NCBI GenBank assembly: GCA_019916065.1 | Contig: CM034243.1 | Location: forward strand, 1,860,001-1,924,000 | Reading direction: 5' to 3' | DNA: 64,000 nucleotides | Source of the DNA: Vitellaria paradoxa | Taxonomy: Eukaryota; Streptophyta; Magnoliopsida; Ericales; Sapotaceae | In this document: piece after piece, positions 27,539-38,800 of the stretch | Layout of the letters: the number at the start of each line of letters is the position of its first letter | Position numbering within the stretch: the stretch's first letter is position 1 | Made by a program: the position numbers and the translations under genes | The notes under the pieces: generated by a model | Database searches by the model: none | Seen by the model: the letters and a program-made list of their open reading frames with translations, nothing else | What the model was told of the DNA's origin: nothing

Positions 27539-28639
27539 ACACTGACATCATCTAGCACTATGGCAGATGACCAATTGCAAACCCAATTAGCAGCCCTCAC
27601 TGAAGTTATTCAAAGATTAAACACTAGGGTGGACATAATTGAGGAGCACACTAGGCCAAGGAATCAAAATAGAGAACTAGTGCCACGTCATAGAAATGAC
27701 AAGTCAACTGAGCGTAATGATGATAAATTAATAAAACAAGTCAAAGTAGAAGGCCCGACTTTTGATGGCCGCCTAGATCCTTAGGTGCTCACCAAATGGC
27801 TGAAAGATATGGATCTCTTCTTTGAGCGGTACTAGTTTTGAAAAGGTGTCGATTTGCTAAAATAAAGCTGACAGAGAGTGCCAATTGTATTGGAAAAGTG
27901 TTGAGAATTTACTTGTTAGACGTCATGAACCCCCGGTTGTAGATTGGGAAGAGATGAAAGTGAGGCTTAAGCGCAAGTATTTGCCTTTGTTCTATCATGG
28001 TAATTTGCTAGATCAATAGAACGATATCTGACAAGGCAATAAGCCAATGAAAGATTACATAGCCCAGTTCAATGAACTTATGATAATATGTAATGTTCAG
28101 GAGGATGAGGCCGTTACTTTAAGTTAGTTTAGGTGTGGTCTTAATGATGAGCTATGAAGAGAGGTTATCCTTAGGGGAATCACTACTTTAGACGAGACCA
28201 ACACTCTAGTCCAGAACTATGAACTAGTAGCTAAGCCCTAATTTGCAAAGCGCAATGATAGTCGCCCCCCAATAACCGCCCTTTGTTATTAAACACTACG
28301 TCTGTTTTGGGACCACCTCCTAGTACCCAGGTTATGAAAGATAATAAGAATAAGGGCAACTTACCTGAGGGTCTTAAAAATAACTCTCAAGTCCAATATT
28401 TTAAGTGTCATGATTTTAGGCACATATCTGCTAGTTGTCCCTCCCAAGCTCTAGTTAATGGAGAGGACGAGAGAGTCGACGATGATGAGTCAGTAGAGGA
28501 ACAAGTATACGAATCTAACGTGGAGGAATTTGAAAATGTGGATGAAGAGTACGAGAAAAATTTAGTGGGATGTCTTAGGACCATTTCCCCTAGTGTAGGA
28601 AGAGACAATTCACTTTTAGCAATCATTGAATGGGTGTAG
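27539..28639 (+). pseudogene. chromovirus gag remnant
   Basis: The reading frame starting near MADDQLQTQLAALTEVIQRL (about 27560) opens a gag-like protein with a predicted N-terminal coiled coil. It is stopped at 27782 and resumes in other frames. A zinc knuckle near 28399-28440 reads YFKCHDFRHISASC, where the first cysteine of the CCHC motif is tyrosine. An acidic stretch follows. Not functional as written. Confidence 0.75.
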
Positions 28640-31600
28640 TTCGGTGTACCATTACGCAAGCCCGAGAGACGAAAAACTAGCGTCGTCATGCCATTTTTCA
28701 CACTTATACTAAGATTAATGATAAGGGTTGTAAGGTCATAGTGGATAGTGGTAGTTGCATCAATGCAGTATCTTTAAGTATAATTGCCCGCCTAGGACTT
28801 TAAACTGTTCCCCACCCTCACCTATATTTTGTTTCTTGGGTAGATGCCTCATCTATTACGGTAAAAAAGTATTGTCAGGTGTCTATTCAGTTCCTTGATT
28901 ATAAAGACAAAATTTGGTGCAATGTGATTTCTATGGATGTACGCCATATCATTTTGGGAAGGCCATGGTTGTTTGAATTAGATGTCACTCTTTATGACCT
29001 TTCTAATTCATGTTCTTTTATGTTTAATGGCAAGAAGATTCATCTCAAGCCTATTCCTCTGAAAGAGGCTAATCCTAGCAAAGAAAAAGAAGTGATGAGT
29101 AGAAAGGGGTTGAACTTCATTAGTCCTAAAGAACTCATTCGTGATATGAGTGGACAAGAATATATTGTGTTTACCTTGGCAGTTAAGGAAGTTCCTGTGG
29201 ATTCTTCGCAAGACACATCAGGAGAGGCAAATAGGATACTTGTGGAGTTTCAAGATGTTTTTCCTGAGGATCTCTCAAATAGTTTACCCCCGTTGCATGA
29301 TATCCAACACACAATAGATTTAATCCCAGGAGCTACACTTTCTAACTTGCCATTCTATAGGATGAATCCTACTGAGCATGCTAAATTACAAAGTCAAATT
29401 GATGAACTTCATAAAAAAAGATTTATTAGAGAGAGCATAAGTCCCTGTACTATTCCAGACCTCTTAACTCCAAAGAAAGATGGTTCTTAGAGAATATGTG
29501 TAAATAGTAGGGCAATAAACAAGATAACTGTAAAGAATCGTTTTCCTATCCCTTGCCTAGATGATATGTTAGACATAATGGCTGGTGCCACGGTATTTTC
29601 TAAAATTGATTTGAAAAATGGGTACCATCAGATTAGAATTCGGCCAGGAGATAAATTTAAAATTACTTTTAAAACTAAAGATGGGCTTTATGAGTGGTTA
29701 GTCATGCCTTTTGGGCTTTTAAATGCCCCTAGTACCTTCATGAGAGTAATGATTCAAGTGCTTAGACCATTCATGGGAAAGTTTTTAGTGGTTTATTTTG
29801 ACGATATTCTTATTTATAGTAAAAGTATGGATCAACATATGGACCACTTTACTCAAGTCTGTTTCACCTTTAGGAAAGAAAACCTTTATGCCAACTTGAA
29901 AAAGTGTTCATTCTTTACTGATAAGGTTGTCTTCCTAGGATTTGTGGTATCCTCTGAAGAAATTTCAGCTGACCTCTTAAAAGTTAAAGCAATTCTAGAT
30001 TGGCTTGAACCTAAAACTATTCATGATGTGTGGAGTTTCCATGGGTTAGCTACTTTTTATCGCCGGTTTATCAAAGGGTTCAGCACCATTATGGCCCCTA
30101 TAATTGAATGTATGAACCAAGGAGAGTTTAAGTAGACAAAGAATGCTACAAGGGCCTTTGAGAATATCAAGAAAAGAATGACTGAGTCCCCTATGTTACG
30201 TCTTCTTGATTTTTCGAAAGTCTTTGAGGTGGAATGTGACGCATTAGGAGTAGGTATTGGAGGAGTACTCAGTCAGGAGCGTCACCTTATCGTTTACTTT
30301 AGTGAGAAATTGTGTGAGGCTAAACAAAAATATTTCACCTATGATAAGGAATTTTATGCGGTGGTACAAGCCTTATGCTACTGGCGTCATTATTTACTCC
30401 TGAAAGAGTTTGTCCTTTATTCTGATCATAAAGTCTTGCGTTATTTAAGTTCCGAAAAGAAGCTTAATCATAGGCATGGTTATTGGATTGAGTACTTGTA
30501 AGCCTATTCGTTTGTCATAAAACATAAGTCAGGAGTTGAGAACAAAATAGCTGATACCCTTAGTCGCTGTGTGTCCTTATTTTCTGTCATGAGTGTTAAA
30601 GTTATACAATTTGATAGGCTTAAGGATGAGTATGAGTCATGTCCTGACTTTAAGGAAATTTTTCTAGAGCTACGAAATGAAAAGTCTGAAGTTTCTGACG
30701 AATTCCTTCTTCAGGATGGATTCTTGTTTGGGGCTAATAAACTCTGTATCTCGAGAACTTCAGTACGAGATTTCCTAGTGTGGGATGTCGGAGGTCTTTC
30801 AAGACATTTTGGACGTGACAAAACCATAACAGAAGTTGAACGTCAATTTTACTGGCCGAATTTGAAGAAGGATGTCGGTAGAATAGTAAGTCAATGCCAT
30901 ACTTAGTTAACTAAGCATAGGAAACAGAATACTGGTTTCTATACCCCTCTTCTTATTCCTAGTTGTCCTTGGCAAGATGCTAGTATGGACTTTGTTTTAG
31001 GACTCCCTCGCACATCTAGGAAACATGATTCTAGTCTTGTGGTGGTAGATCATTTTTCTAAAATGGCTCACTTCATTCATTGTAGTAAAACATTTGATGC
31101 TTCTAGAGTTGCTAAGTTATACTTTTCAGAGATCGTCAAGTTGTATGGTCTACCTAAAACCATAGTGATCGATAGGGATGTTCATTTCATTAGCTATTTT
31201 TGAAAAACTCTTTGGCATCTAGTTGGTACAAAACTCAAATTTTCTGCAACATATCACCCCTAAACTGATGGCCAAACAGAAATAGTTAACTGAAGCTTAG
31301 GGAATCTATTGAGGTGTTTAGCTAAAGATCATCATAGGAATTGGGATTGAATTTCTTCCTATTGTTTAGTTTGCCTACAATAACTCTGTGAATAGGTCAA
31401 ATAGGAATGAGCCCTTTTGAAGTTGTGCATGGTTATAAGCTCAAAAAACCTTTAGACTTTAGTTCCCATATCTCCATTTGCTAGTGTTTGAGTCGACTGA
31501 TGCGTTTGCGCAACATATCCAAGACCTGTATATTGATATCAATAAGTGCCTAGAGTCAATTAATGCGACATATAAACTTAAAACTGATTTACATAAAAGA

Positions 31601-32085
31601 CGTGTTACTTTTAATATTGGTGATTATGTGATGATTAGAATAACGCCGGAATGTTTTCCTCCTAGATCTATTTCGAAATTGCAAGCTCACAGTGCTGGTC
31701 CTTTTAAAATTTTAAAATGGGTTGGATCAAATGCATATGTCATTGATATTCTATCACACTTTGATTTTAGCCCCATCTTTAATATTAAGAACCTTGTTGC
31801 CTACAAAGGACATATTCAACCCCCTGATGAACCATCTGATGCCCTAGCCATTAACTATCACCCAGATTGAATACCTACTACTTCATCACTATCACCAGTC
31901 CCCGCACACAATGATAAAATTGATGCTATTTTAGATGGGCAGATTGATCTCACCAAGGATGGCGTGGTTCGAAGGTTCGTAGTTTATTGGGTTAGTCGTC
32001 CTGATTCTGATTGCACTTAGATTCTCGTCGAGACATTGCAGTAGCTCGATCCAGACCTCATGGAGTTTTATAAAAGTCGCCACGC
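28640..32085 (+). pseudogene. chromovirus pol remnant: protease, RT, RNase H, integrase, chromodomain
   Basis: Protease: VDSGSCINAVS near 28741. Reverse transcriptase: about 29290-30130 with [25 protein letters not shown] and the intact catalytic YFDDILIYS near 29796. RNase H begins around 30178 (VECDALGVGIGGVLSQ). Integrase: zinc-binding H/H/C pattern near 30805-30900 and catalytic-core start [11 protein letters not shown] at 30985. A C-terminal chromodomain-like segment lies near 31918-32080 (ILDGQ..., FVVYWVSRPDSDC). Stops at several points and a broken integrase core show it is inactive. The chromodomain places it among chromoviruses; the clade is not resolved. Confidence 0.85.
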
Positions 32086-32127
32086 CACCTCCTCGTCAGA
32101 GCCTAGTTCTTTCCACCCCGGGGGAGT

Positions 32128-32474
32128 TGGTGCAGACACCAGTAGATGATATGGACGTGTGTGTGGACGTTGGGCCAAGGAAATCCGACCATTATTATTA
32201 TAGACTAGTTATGAATATTTATTTTAGTTAATTAGGTTTTATTTTATTTATTACTTTGGACCTATTTGTTTTTGGGCTATTTTAGTATTAAGTTTATTTT
32301 ATTTTAGGCTTTTATGTTAGGCCCATAAAATTTTCTATTTAAACCCTAATTAGGGCTAACAGAACATTAGATTAAATGATATCTTGATTATTGTTTCTTC
32401 CCCTACAGTTACTACCCCATTCTCCTCCTCCTTCTTCTTCTTTAATTTTTGTTCCCCCCTACAATTCTACACCA
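32128..32474 (+). repeat. 3' LTR of the chromovirus
   Basis: 347 bp, starting TGGTGCAGACACC and ending TTCTACACCA, directly followed by the CAAAG target duplication. Confidence 0.9.
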
Positions 32475-32479
32475 CAAAG

Positions 32480-34984
32480 GAAGACTCTCATTCAATTTAG
32501 ATAAAGATGAATTATCAGAAAAGAAAGGATGTTCAAAGAAAGAGACATCAGCACACAGAAAATATCGATGAAGAGATGGACTATAACATCGATATCCCTT
32601 TTGTAACCAACTGTATCTCAAAAAGTCACACTTAATAGCACGAGAATCAAGCTTGTCATTGTCACTGTCAAAATGATGAACAAAAGTAACACATCCGAAG
32701 ACAACGGGGGGAGAGAAAACAATGGTGTTGTAGGAAACATCACAGAATAAGGGGAATGACCTTGTAAAATAGAAGATGGCATTTTATTAATAAGGTAACA
32801 TGCAGTGAGAATAGCATCCCCCTAGAAAACCTTTGGAACCTTCATGCGAAACATAAGACAACGGGCTGTTTCAACAAGATGTAAGTTTTTTTATTCTGCA
32901 ACTCTATTTGGTTATGGAGTACAAGAACAAAAAGACTGATGAATCATGCCAAATAAGGACATAAAGTCAGTGAACAGATTTGAAAAGTATTTTTTGGCAT
33001 TATCACTATGAAGAACTTTGATAGAAACATCAAATCGAGTTTTAATTTCAACATAAAAAGATTGAAAAAAAAAAAAGAGATAACAAGTCAGAACAATCTT
33101 TCATTAGATAAACCTATGTAGGTCTAAAGAAATCATCAATAAAAATGACAAAATACTTAAACCCCAATTTTGACATGACATGACTTGGTCCCCATACATC
33201 AGAATGAACCAAATGAAAAGGACCTGAATTCTGATTATTGACTTTAGGGCTGAAGGAAGTATGGTGACGCTTTTCTAACTGACAAAACTCACAAACTAAA
33301 GATTAAAGTTGACTCAAACCAGGAACCATAAACTTCAACTTTTTTTTGGTAACTCGGAACCCGTATCCGTTTATTACAACCCTCAACGAACTGCCTAGCC
33401 GATGGGTAAATCGGGGGTACTTGAACCCACCCGCAAGACCCAAGCACCTAGCAAGACAGGATAATAGTTAGAAGGATTCGAACTCAAGACTTTCAAATTT
33501 ACGGTTGGTCCCAAGAACTGCTGGGCTACCCTGGTAGGTTATAGACTTCAACTTATCAAGCGACGGATGGCCAAGACGACAGTAAACTTCAATGGGCGAA
33601 GTGACAGCAGAACAGGTGGTAGATGGTGGTGCAGACAGATCAACCACATAGTAGAGTCCATGAGCTTCACATCTTTCTCAAATCTTCTTCCTTGTCTTCA
33701 AATCTTGAATAATCACAGAATCAAGAAGAAAAGTCATTGAGTAATTTAATTGCCTGGTGATGAGTTTACTAACAGATAGAAGATTGAAAGACAGGGAAGG
33801 AATATATAAAATAGAGGATAATGGTGAGGATGAACAAAATTTACCGATACCCTTAACTAGATTAGATGAACCATTAGTTGTAGTAACGCTAGAAATGGAA
33901 GAACACTGAATATTAGAAACAATGAAGAAGTACCAGACATATGATCTGAAGTATCAGAGTCAATGACTCAAAATGTATGTGAAGAGGTCGACACAGAAGT
34001 AGTAGAATTACCTTGATGAGCTAATAAAGCTATGGGAAGAGAGGCCTGGTGAGCTACTTAGTGAAGAAGTCTGGCATACTCTTCTCCTGAAAGTGTCACA
34101 ATTGATTATTCATTTGTATTGAGCTTATCTATCAAAATAGAAGCATCATAGGAGGTTGTATGAACTATATGAGCTGGCTTTCTATGAAGGTCCCAGCAAA
34201 TTTCCCCGACATGGCCAACACGACCACAATTAGAACATTTGCGTCTTGTACCACGACCTCCACAACCACGACCACGACCTCCACGAGTCCCTCGATCACC
34301 AGTCTGAGATGGAATCGGGTAGTTAGAATTCTTACTTTTTGAAGTCTAACTTATTAGGGTAGCCCGTATAGCATCAATAGTGGTGGATTGATCCTTAGAA
34401 GCAGCTCTCATGACTCAAGAGTAAGTTTCAGCGAACAAGTTAAGAGAAGCCCCACTATATATTTAGGCTTTAACTAGTTCAAGCTTAGGATCTAGTCCGG
34501 CGAGAAAACGTAGTACGGCCATCTGTTCCTTTTGTTTTTGCATTACACTAATGTTAGCTGATAATGGCTAGAGAGAATTTAGTTTCTCATAAACACGTTT
34601 CAAGGAGACAAAGTATTCAGTAATTGGTCTAGCGGATCATTGAAATCAAAAGAACTCTTGTGACAAATCATACATCCGAGTGAGATCACTAGAGAATAGT
34701 AAGCGAACATATACCTGCATTTCCTTACATGTGTCAAGATGAGTACACATATTGGCAATGTTGGGTTCCATGGAATTCCACAACAAACTAACCAGGTCAG
34801 CATCCTCTTGAACCCAAGCATCGAACTTAGAATCAGTCTCATGTGGACTTGACTCAGTCAAATGTTTTTGTTTTCCATACCTAGTTAACGCAACTTTTTT
34901 AGCCTTGGACCATTGAACATAATTAGTTCCATTCAATTTTCTTGTGGTTAATTGTTGGGGCACAGAAATTGGACCATCCATCAT
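32480..34984 (-). pseudogene. copia gag and integrase remnants
   Basis: The gag-like ORF (34979-34646) begins MDGPISVPQQLTTRKLNG and contains the UBN2-type NYVQWS stretch. A CxxC-type zinc knuckle (CSNCGRVGH) follows around 34230, then pre-integrase and integrase segments (FHLVHSDVWGPSH, IFIDDFFRPTYVYL) around 33220-33110. Stops occur throughout. A SINE interrupts the region at 33340-33540. Confidence 0.8.
33340..33540 (-). mobile_element. tRNA-derived SINE inserted in the copia element
   Basis: Read on the minus strand it starts with box A-like GTAGCCCAGCAGTTCTTGG, has box B-like GAGTTCGAATCC, and ends in an A-tail (T-run at 33340-33347 on the plus strand). It is flanked by ATAAACTTCAAC (33328-33339) and ATAGACTTCAAC (33541-33552), an 11-of-12 target duplication. 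Confidence 0.85.
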
Positions 34985-35465
34985 CTTTTATTCGACAGAC
35001 ATGTCAGAAGCCATGAAAATAGTGCACAATAGCACCTGAAACAGCAGACAGAAGGCTGGAAGTGGAAAGAGAGAAACAAAGTTCGCTCAAATAGTGCGAA
35101 ATAGATACCAAAAGGATCGCCTAAAGGAGGAAAGGAGACTGTAAAACTGGCCAAAAACTTGCCGGAGATCCATGCGCCTGTACACACGACTTTAGTGGTG
35201 GCGCGCGAGGTCCACGCATAGAGACTTGGGTGGTGCGTGATGGAGTGTCGATGACTTCCCGGTGATGACGTTCCTCCGACAAGTACCGCCTTTCTCCAAC
35301 GACTGCACAAGTAAGACTACTTTGCTGAAACGAAGGTTGGGTGATGAGCAGTGGATGAATTAGTGCTCGTTGGAGCTAGAACACGTGACTTCGACAGTTC
35401 CAGAAATAGAGCACCAGACTTGCAAAGATATAGATAGGACTGAAAGAACTAACGCTCTGATACTA

Positions 35466-35596
35466 TGTCAAAGATTGAGATTAACTGAACTCAATCACAC
35501 ACACCTAACTGAGCTCTTGTGTGTCAATATATAAGTGTACAAAGTGACTATTCATACACACAAGTGATTCACATCTTCCTAACGTCTAGATACAAT

Positions 35597-35602
<6 letters not shown>
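35466..35602 (-). repeat. 5' LTR of the copia element
   Basis: About 137 bp matching 24284-24426, from TGTCAAAGATTGAG to CAATGATAGG. The last few bases run into a (GA)n tract, so the true terminus and any target duplication are lost. Confidence 0.8.
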
Positions 35603-35655
<53 letters not shown>

Positions 35656-35657
35656 AA
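35601..35657 (+). repeat. (GA)n microsatellite at the copia LTR edge
   Basis: About 46 bp of GA repeats followed by a G-run, directly abutting the LTR and about 180 bp before the FRO copy B start. A second GA run lies at 35802-35831. Confidence 0.95.
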
Positions 35658-35795
35658 TAAAAATTGTCTATGTGCTTAACTGTCAACATACGTAGCACGA
35701 GACATCAAGTCAAAAAGTACCGCAATCAGTAATGGGTTATGTACACAGTAGCAGACTTATCACTTCCTGCTCTAATCTTCCCTTAGTAACTAAAT

Positions 35796-35800
<5 letters not shown>

Positions 35801-35834
<34 letters not shown>
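35801..35834 (+). repeat. (GA)n tract in the FRO-B 5' leader
   Basis: About 30 bp of GA repeats ending 4 bases before the FRO-B start codon. GA-rich leaders are common in plant genes; a regulatory role is only possible. Confidence 0.85.
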
Positions 35835-38800
35835 ATGGATTCTGTGGTGGCGAAGAGATCACAAGCAGCACCCCCTTTCCGTGGTCATGGAGGAATCAAA
35901 ATCATCCGAGAAGCAATAATGGTAGTCATAATAGCAATCTCTCTTGGATATATGTTACTGTGGATAATGACTGGCACTCATGGATATTGGCCATGGTTTC
36001 TTAAGATGATAGAAAACACCAAATCAACTTACTTTGGAAGACAAGGTAATTTGAATTCCCCATTATTATTTTTCCCATTCACAAACTTAAATTTATTTCA
36101 TAACTGTGTGTGTATGGAATTAATATATACTCTACTTTGTAGGAGGAAGAATTCTGATTTACACACTCCCCATTCTATTCCTTGCTGTTTTGGGATGTGT
36201 ATATCTCCATCTGGGAAAGAAAGTGAGTGGGAATAGTATGAGAAGGTATGAAGATTGAGTACTATATATGCATTATTAATTTTGTTATATGCTATTTTCA
36301 TAGTTTTTTTTTCTTTCAGTTTGAGAATTCATCTTATAATTGTTTCAAGATGTGTGAATTAATGATTTAATTTTTGAGCAGAAGCAATGGAAAAAAAGAC
36401 CAATTGGGCTCGTGGAAACGACCAATGATCATTAAAGGCCTTGGTATTGTTTCTCGCATAGAACTGGCCATCTTTATCATGTTCATCGCACTCTTGATTT
36501 GGTCTTTCTCAGGGCACACCTACACCTTCTTTTCTGTGGCTGCCCAACGAGCATTGGAAAAGAATGATAAAATGTAAGAATTATTTATATCTCACCTCCA
36601 AGAATTATATATATGTGTGTGTGCGTGTGTGTGTATAAGCAAACCCCTCTTCTCATATCATTGTGCTGAAAATTGGGTTGGGTGGTTTTTGGCAGATGGG
36701 AAGTTAAGTTGGAACGAGTTGGTCTAACTTTAGGGCTTGTTGGAAACATTTGTCTTGCATTTCTCTTCTTCCCTGTGACTCGCGGCTCTTCAGTGTTGCC
36801 TATATTTGGTCTCACCTCAGAGGCTAGCATTAGGTATCATATATGGCTCGGACACATTACCATGTTCCTCTTCGCTGCTCATGGTATTGTTTACATCCTC
36901 TATTGGGTTGTTACTCACCGTTTTTCAGAGGTATATTAACCATATATTTCTTCATTCCACTTATAATTGTATTATGCTTGTGGTTTAACTTATTCTAGTG
37001 ATTTGGGAAGTTTAAGGGTGTGTTAGGGTGTGTCTTGGAGCAACTGTAAGCTTGCTCCTTTATGACTCATGGGGTCAATATTAATTTGGAGACGGTCTCC
37101 AGATATTGAAACAAGATTGACTATGTTGCCTCTCCCAAGACCCTGCATATGCAGGAGTCTCATTTACTAAGACATTTTTCTAATCAAAGCATTTTACAAT
37201 CCAAACTGAACTTAGCTTGTTGGAAAAAAAAAATAAATAAAGGAGGGAGATAGATTCTAGACTGTTTAAGGATTGCTGGTATTTGGGTGGATTCAATCTA
37301 GTTCTAAATTCTTGACTTCCATTCATTGAGCTGATCTTAATTTGTTAGGCACTGCCCTTGCAGTTGTGACAGTTTTGTAGGAATCACATATTCCTTTAGA
37401 AGGATAGATGAGAAGGTACACAAAAATGAATGGTTGTGGATCACCCTGGCTAAAGTGGGGAAACTCCCTTTGTTATATTCTATTGTTGTACATCTTTGGA
37501 GGTTAGCTAGTGATCGTTTGTGTTGTTATGGTCTAAGCAGAAGGCATCAGCAAGAAGATGAGAAAGTTATATTTTTGTATTAATTAATGGTCTCATTTCC
37601 CCGTTTTCTCATCTGACCCACTATGGATGGATTAACAGAGAGCATCCCTATTGCTCCTATGCTTTTCACACTTATCCATGCAAAATATTGGATTCTTTTT
37701 TGCTCTTTCCCTTGTGAAAGGGGGACAATTCATATGCCTTGCACAACTTTTATTCATGCAAAATGGTGGAATGATAATGGTATCTCATTGTGAAAAAGAA
37801 CAATTTGATAAATTGGATGTTTTGGATCATCTGGACATGTACGTAGACTTTGAATCTGGGCATTAGTGAGTAGGACCCAGTTGATGGATTGAATGACCCT
37901 TAAAGAGTGGGAAAAGTTGAATTGTATTCCATCAGTTTTGGGAGCGAATTTGGCCCAATACCCTGTTTCTCCCTTAAAATTGCAAAATTGTAATTTTTAC
38001 CTAGTGGTCCACGAAATTGTCTTTTAGTGGGCTTAGTTTGTCATAGCTTTTTCCATGGAGCCCATGGGCATGAGGTCAAGATCATAAAGCTCAATCAGCG
38101 CAAGGTCATTTGGATTTCATACAAGAGCTGCAAATGAACCATGATGTGGTGGTCCCACTCACGATAGTTGGTTATAACAGATGTGAACACACCTGTTAAA
38201 ATCTAGCTGCTTTACACCGTATAAGCATTCAAAGGCCTTGTTTGGCTGTCATGCTTTTAATAAGCCTTTGGGAGATCACACATATAGACACTCCGATGAT
38301 TCATTATCTTCATAGAATCGATATTTTTTAATTAATTAATTAATTAATTAATTTACTGACTATCAGATTTCAACATAACTTTTTCCCTTTATTATGAAAC
38401 ATTCTGCCCATAAAATAGGGTGAGGAAATAAAAGATTGCAAGGCAAGCTTCATTAAAAACCTCTAACGCGTCAACTATTTATATGTATGCAGATGATTCA
38501 GTGGAGTGCCATTGATGTGTCAAATGTAGCTGGGGAGCTGTCTTTGTTATTTGGAGTGGTGCTGTGGGCAACAACCTATTCTTGGATAAGGCAGAGGATG
38601 TTCGAGCTTTTCTTTTACACCCATTACTTATACATCCTCTTCATGCTTTTCTACATTCTCCACCTTGGCTTCTCTTACTCCTACACCACTCTTCCCGGGT
38701 TCTACCTCTTTGTGGTTGATCGAATTTTGAGGTTCTTACAATCCCGACAGGGAGTTCGTTTAGTTTCTGCTCGTGTCCTGCCATTTGAAACTCTGGAGCT

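Larger units (their letters stand above)
26276..32474 (+). mobile_element. Ty3/gypsy chromovirus nested in the copia element
   Basis: A full-length 6.2-kb element with LTRs at 26276-26636 and 32128-32474. A perfect 5-bp target duplication CAAAG lies at 26271-26275 and 32475-32479. The PBS TGGTATCAGAGC begins at 26641. The PPT (CCCCGGGGGAGT) ends at 32127. Domain order is gag, protease, reverse transcriptase, RNase H, integrase, chromodomain, the gypsy order. Internal stops (for example at 27782, 29488, 30133, 30499 and 30904) break the polyprotein. It entered the copia element after that element had inserted. Confidence 0.92.
24284..35602 (-). mobile_element. Ty1/copia LTR retrotransposon (degenerate), split by a nested chromovirus
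   Basis: The element reads on the minus strand: gag-like ORF at about 34979-34646, zinc knuckle around 34250-34190, integrase core around 33300-32880, then reverse transcriptase and RNase H at 26083-24434. The two halves (24284-26270 and 32480-35602, about 5.1 kb together, minus a later SINE) match a normal copia length. The integrase-before-RT order, a YVNDI catalytic box and LDVKNAFLHG-like sequence define copia. Both LTRs are recognisable. PBS: the inverted complement next to the right LTR reads TAGTATCAGAGC, matching initiator Met tRNA. PPT: TTTGGGGGAGTG next to the left LTR. Many stops and frameshifts make it inactive. It fills most of the gap between the two FRO genes. Confidence 0.88.

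Noticed and set aside
33470..33490. tRNA gene suggested by GAGTTCGAATCC on the minus strand
   Set aside because: Part of a SINE with A-tail and target duplication.
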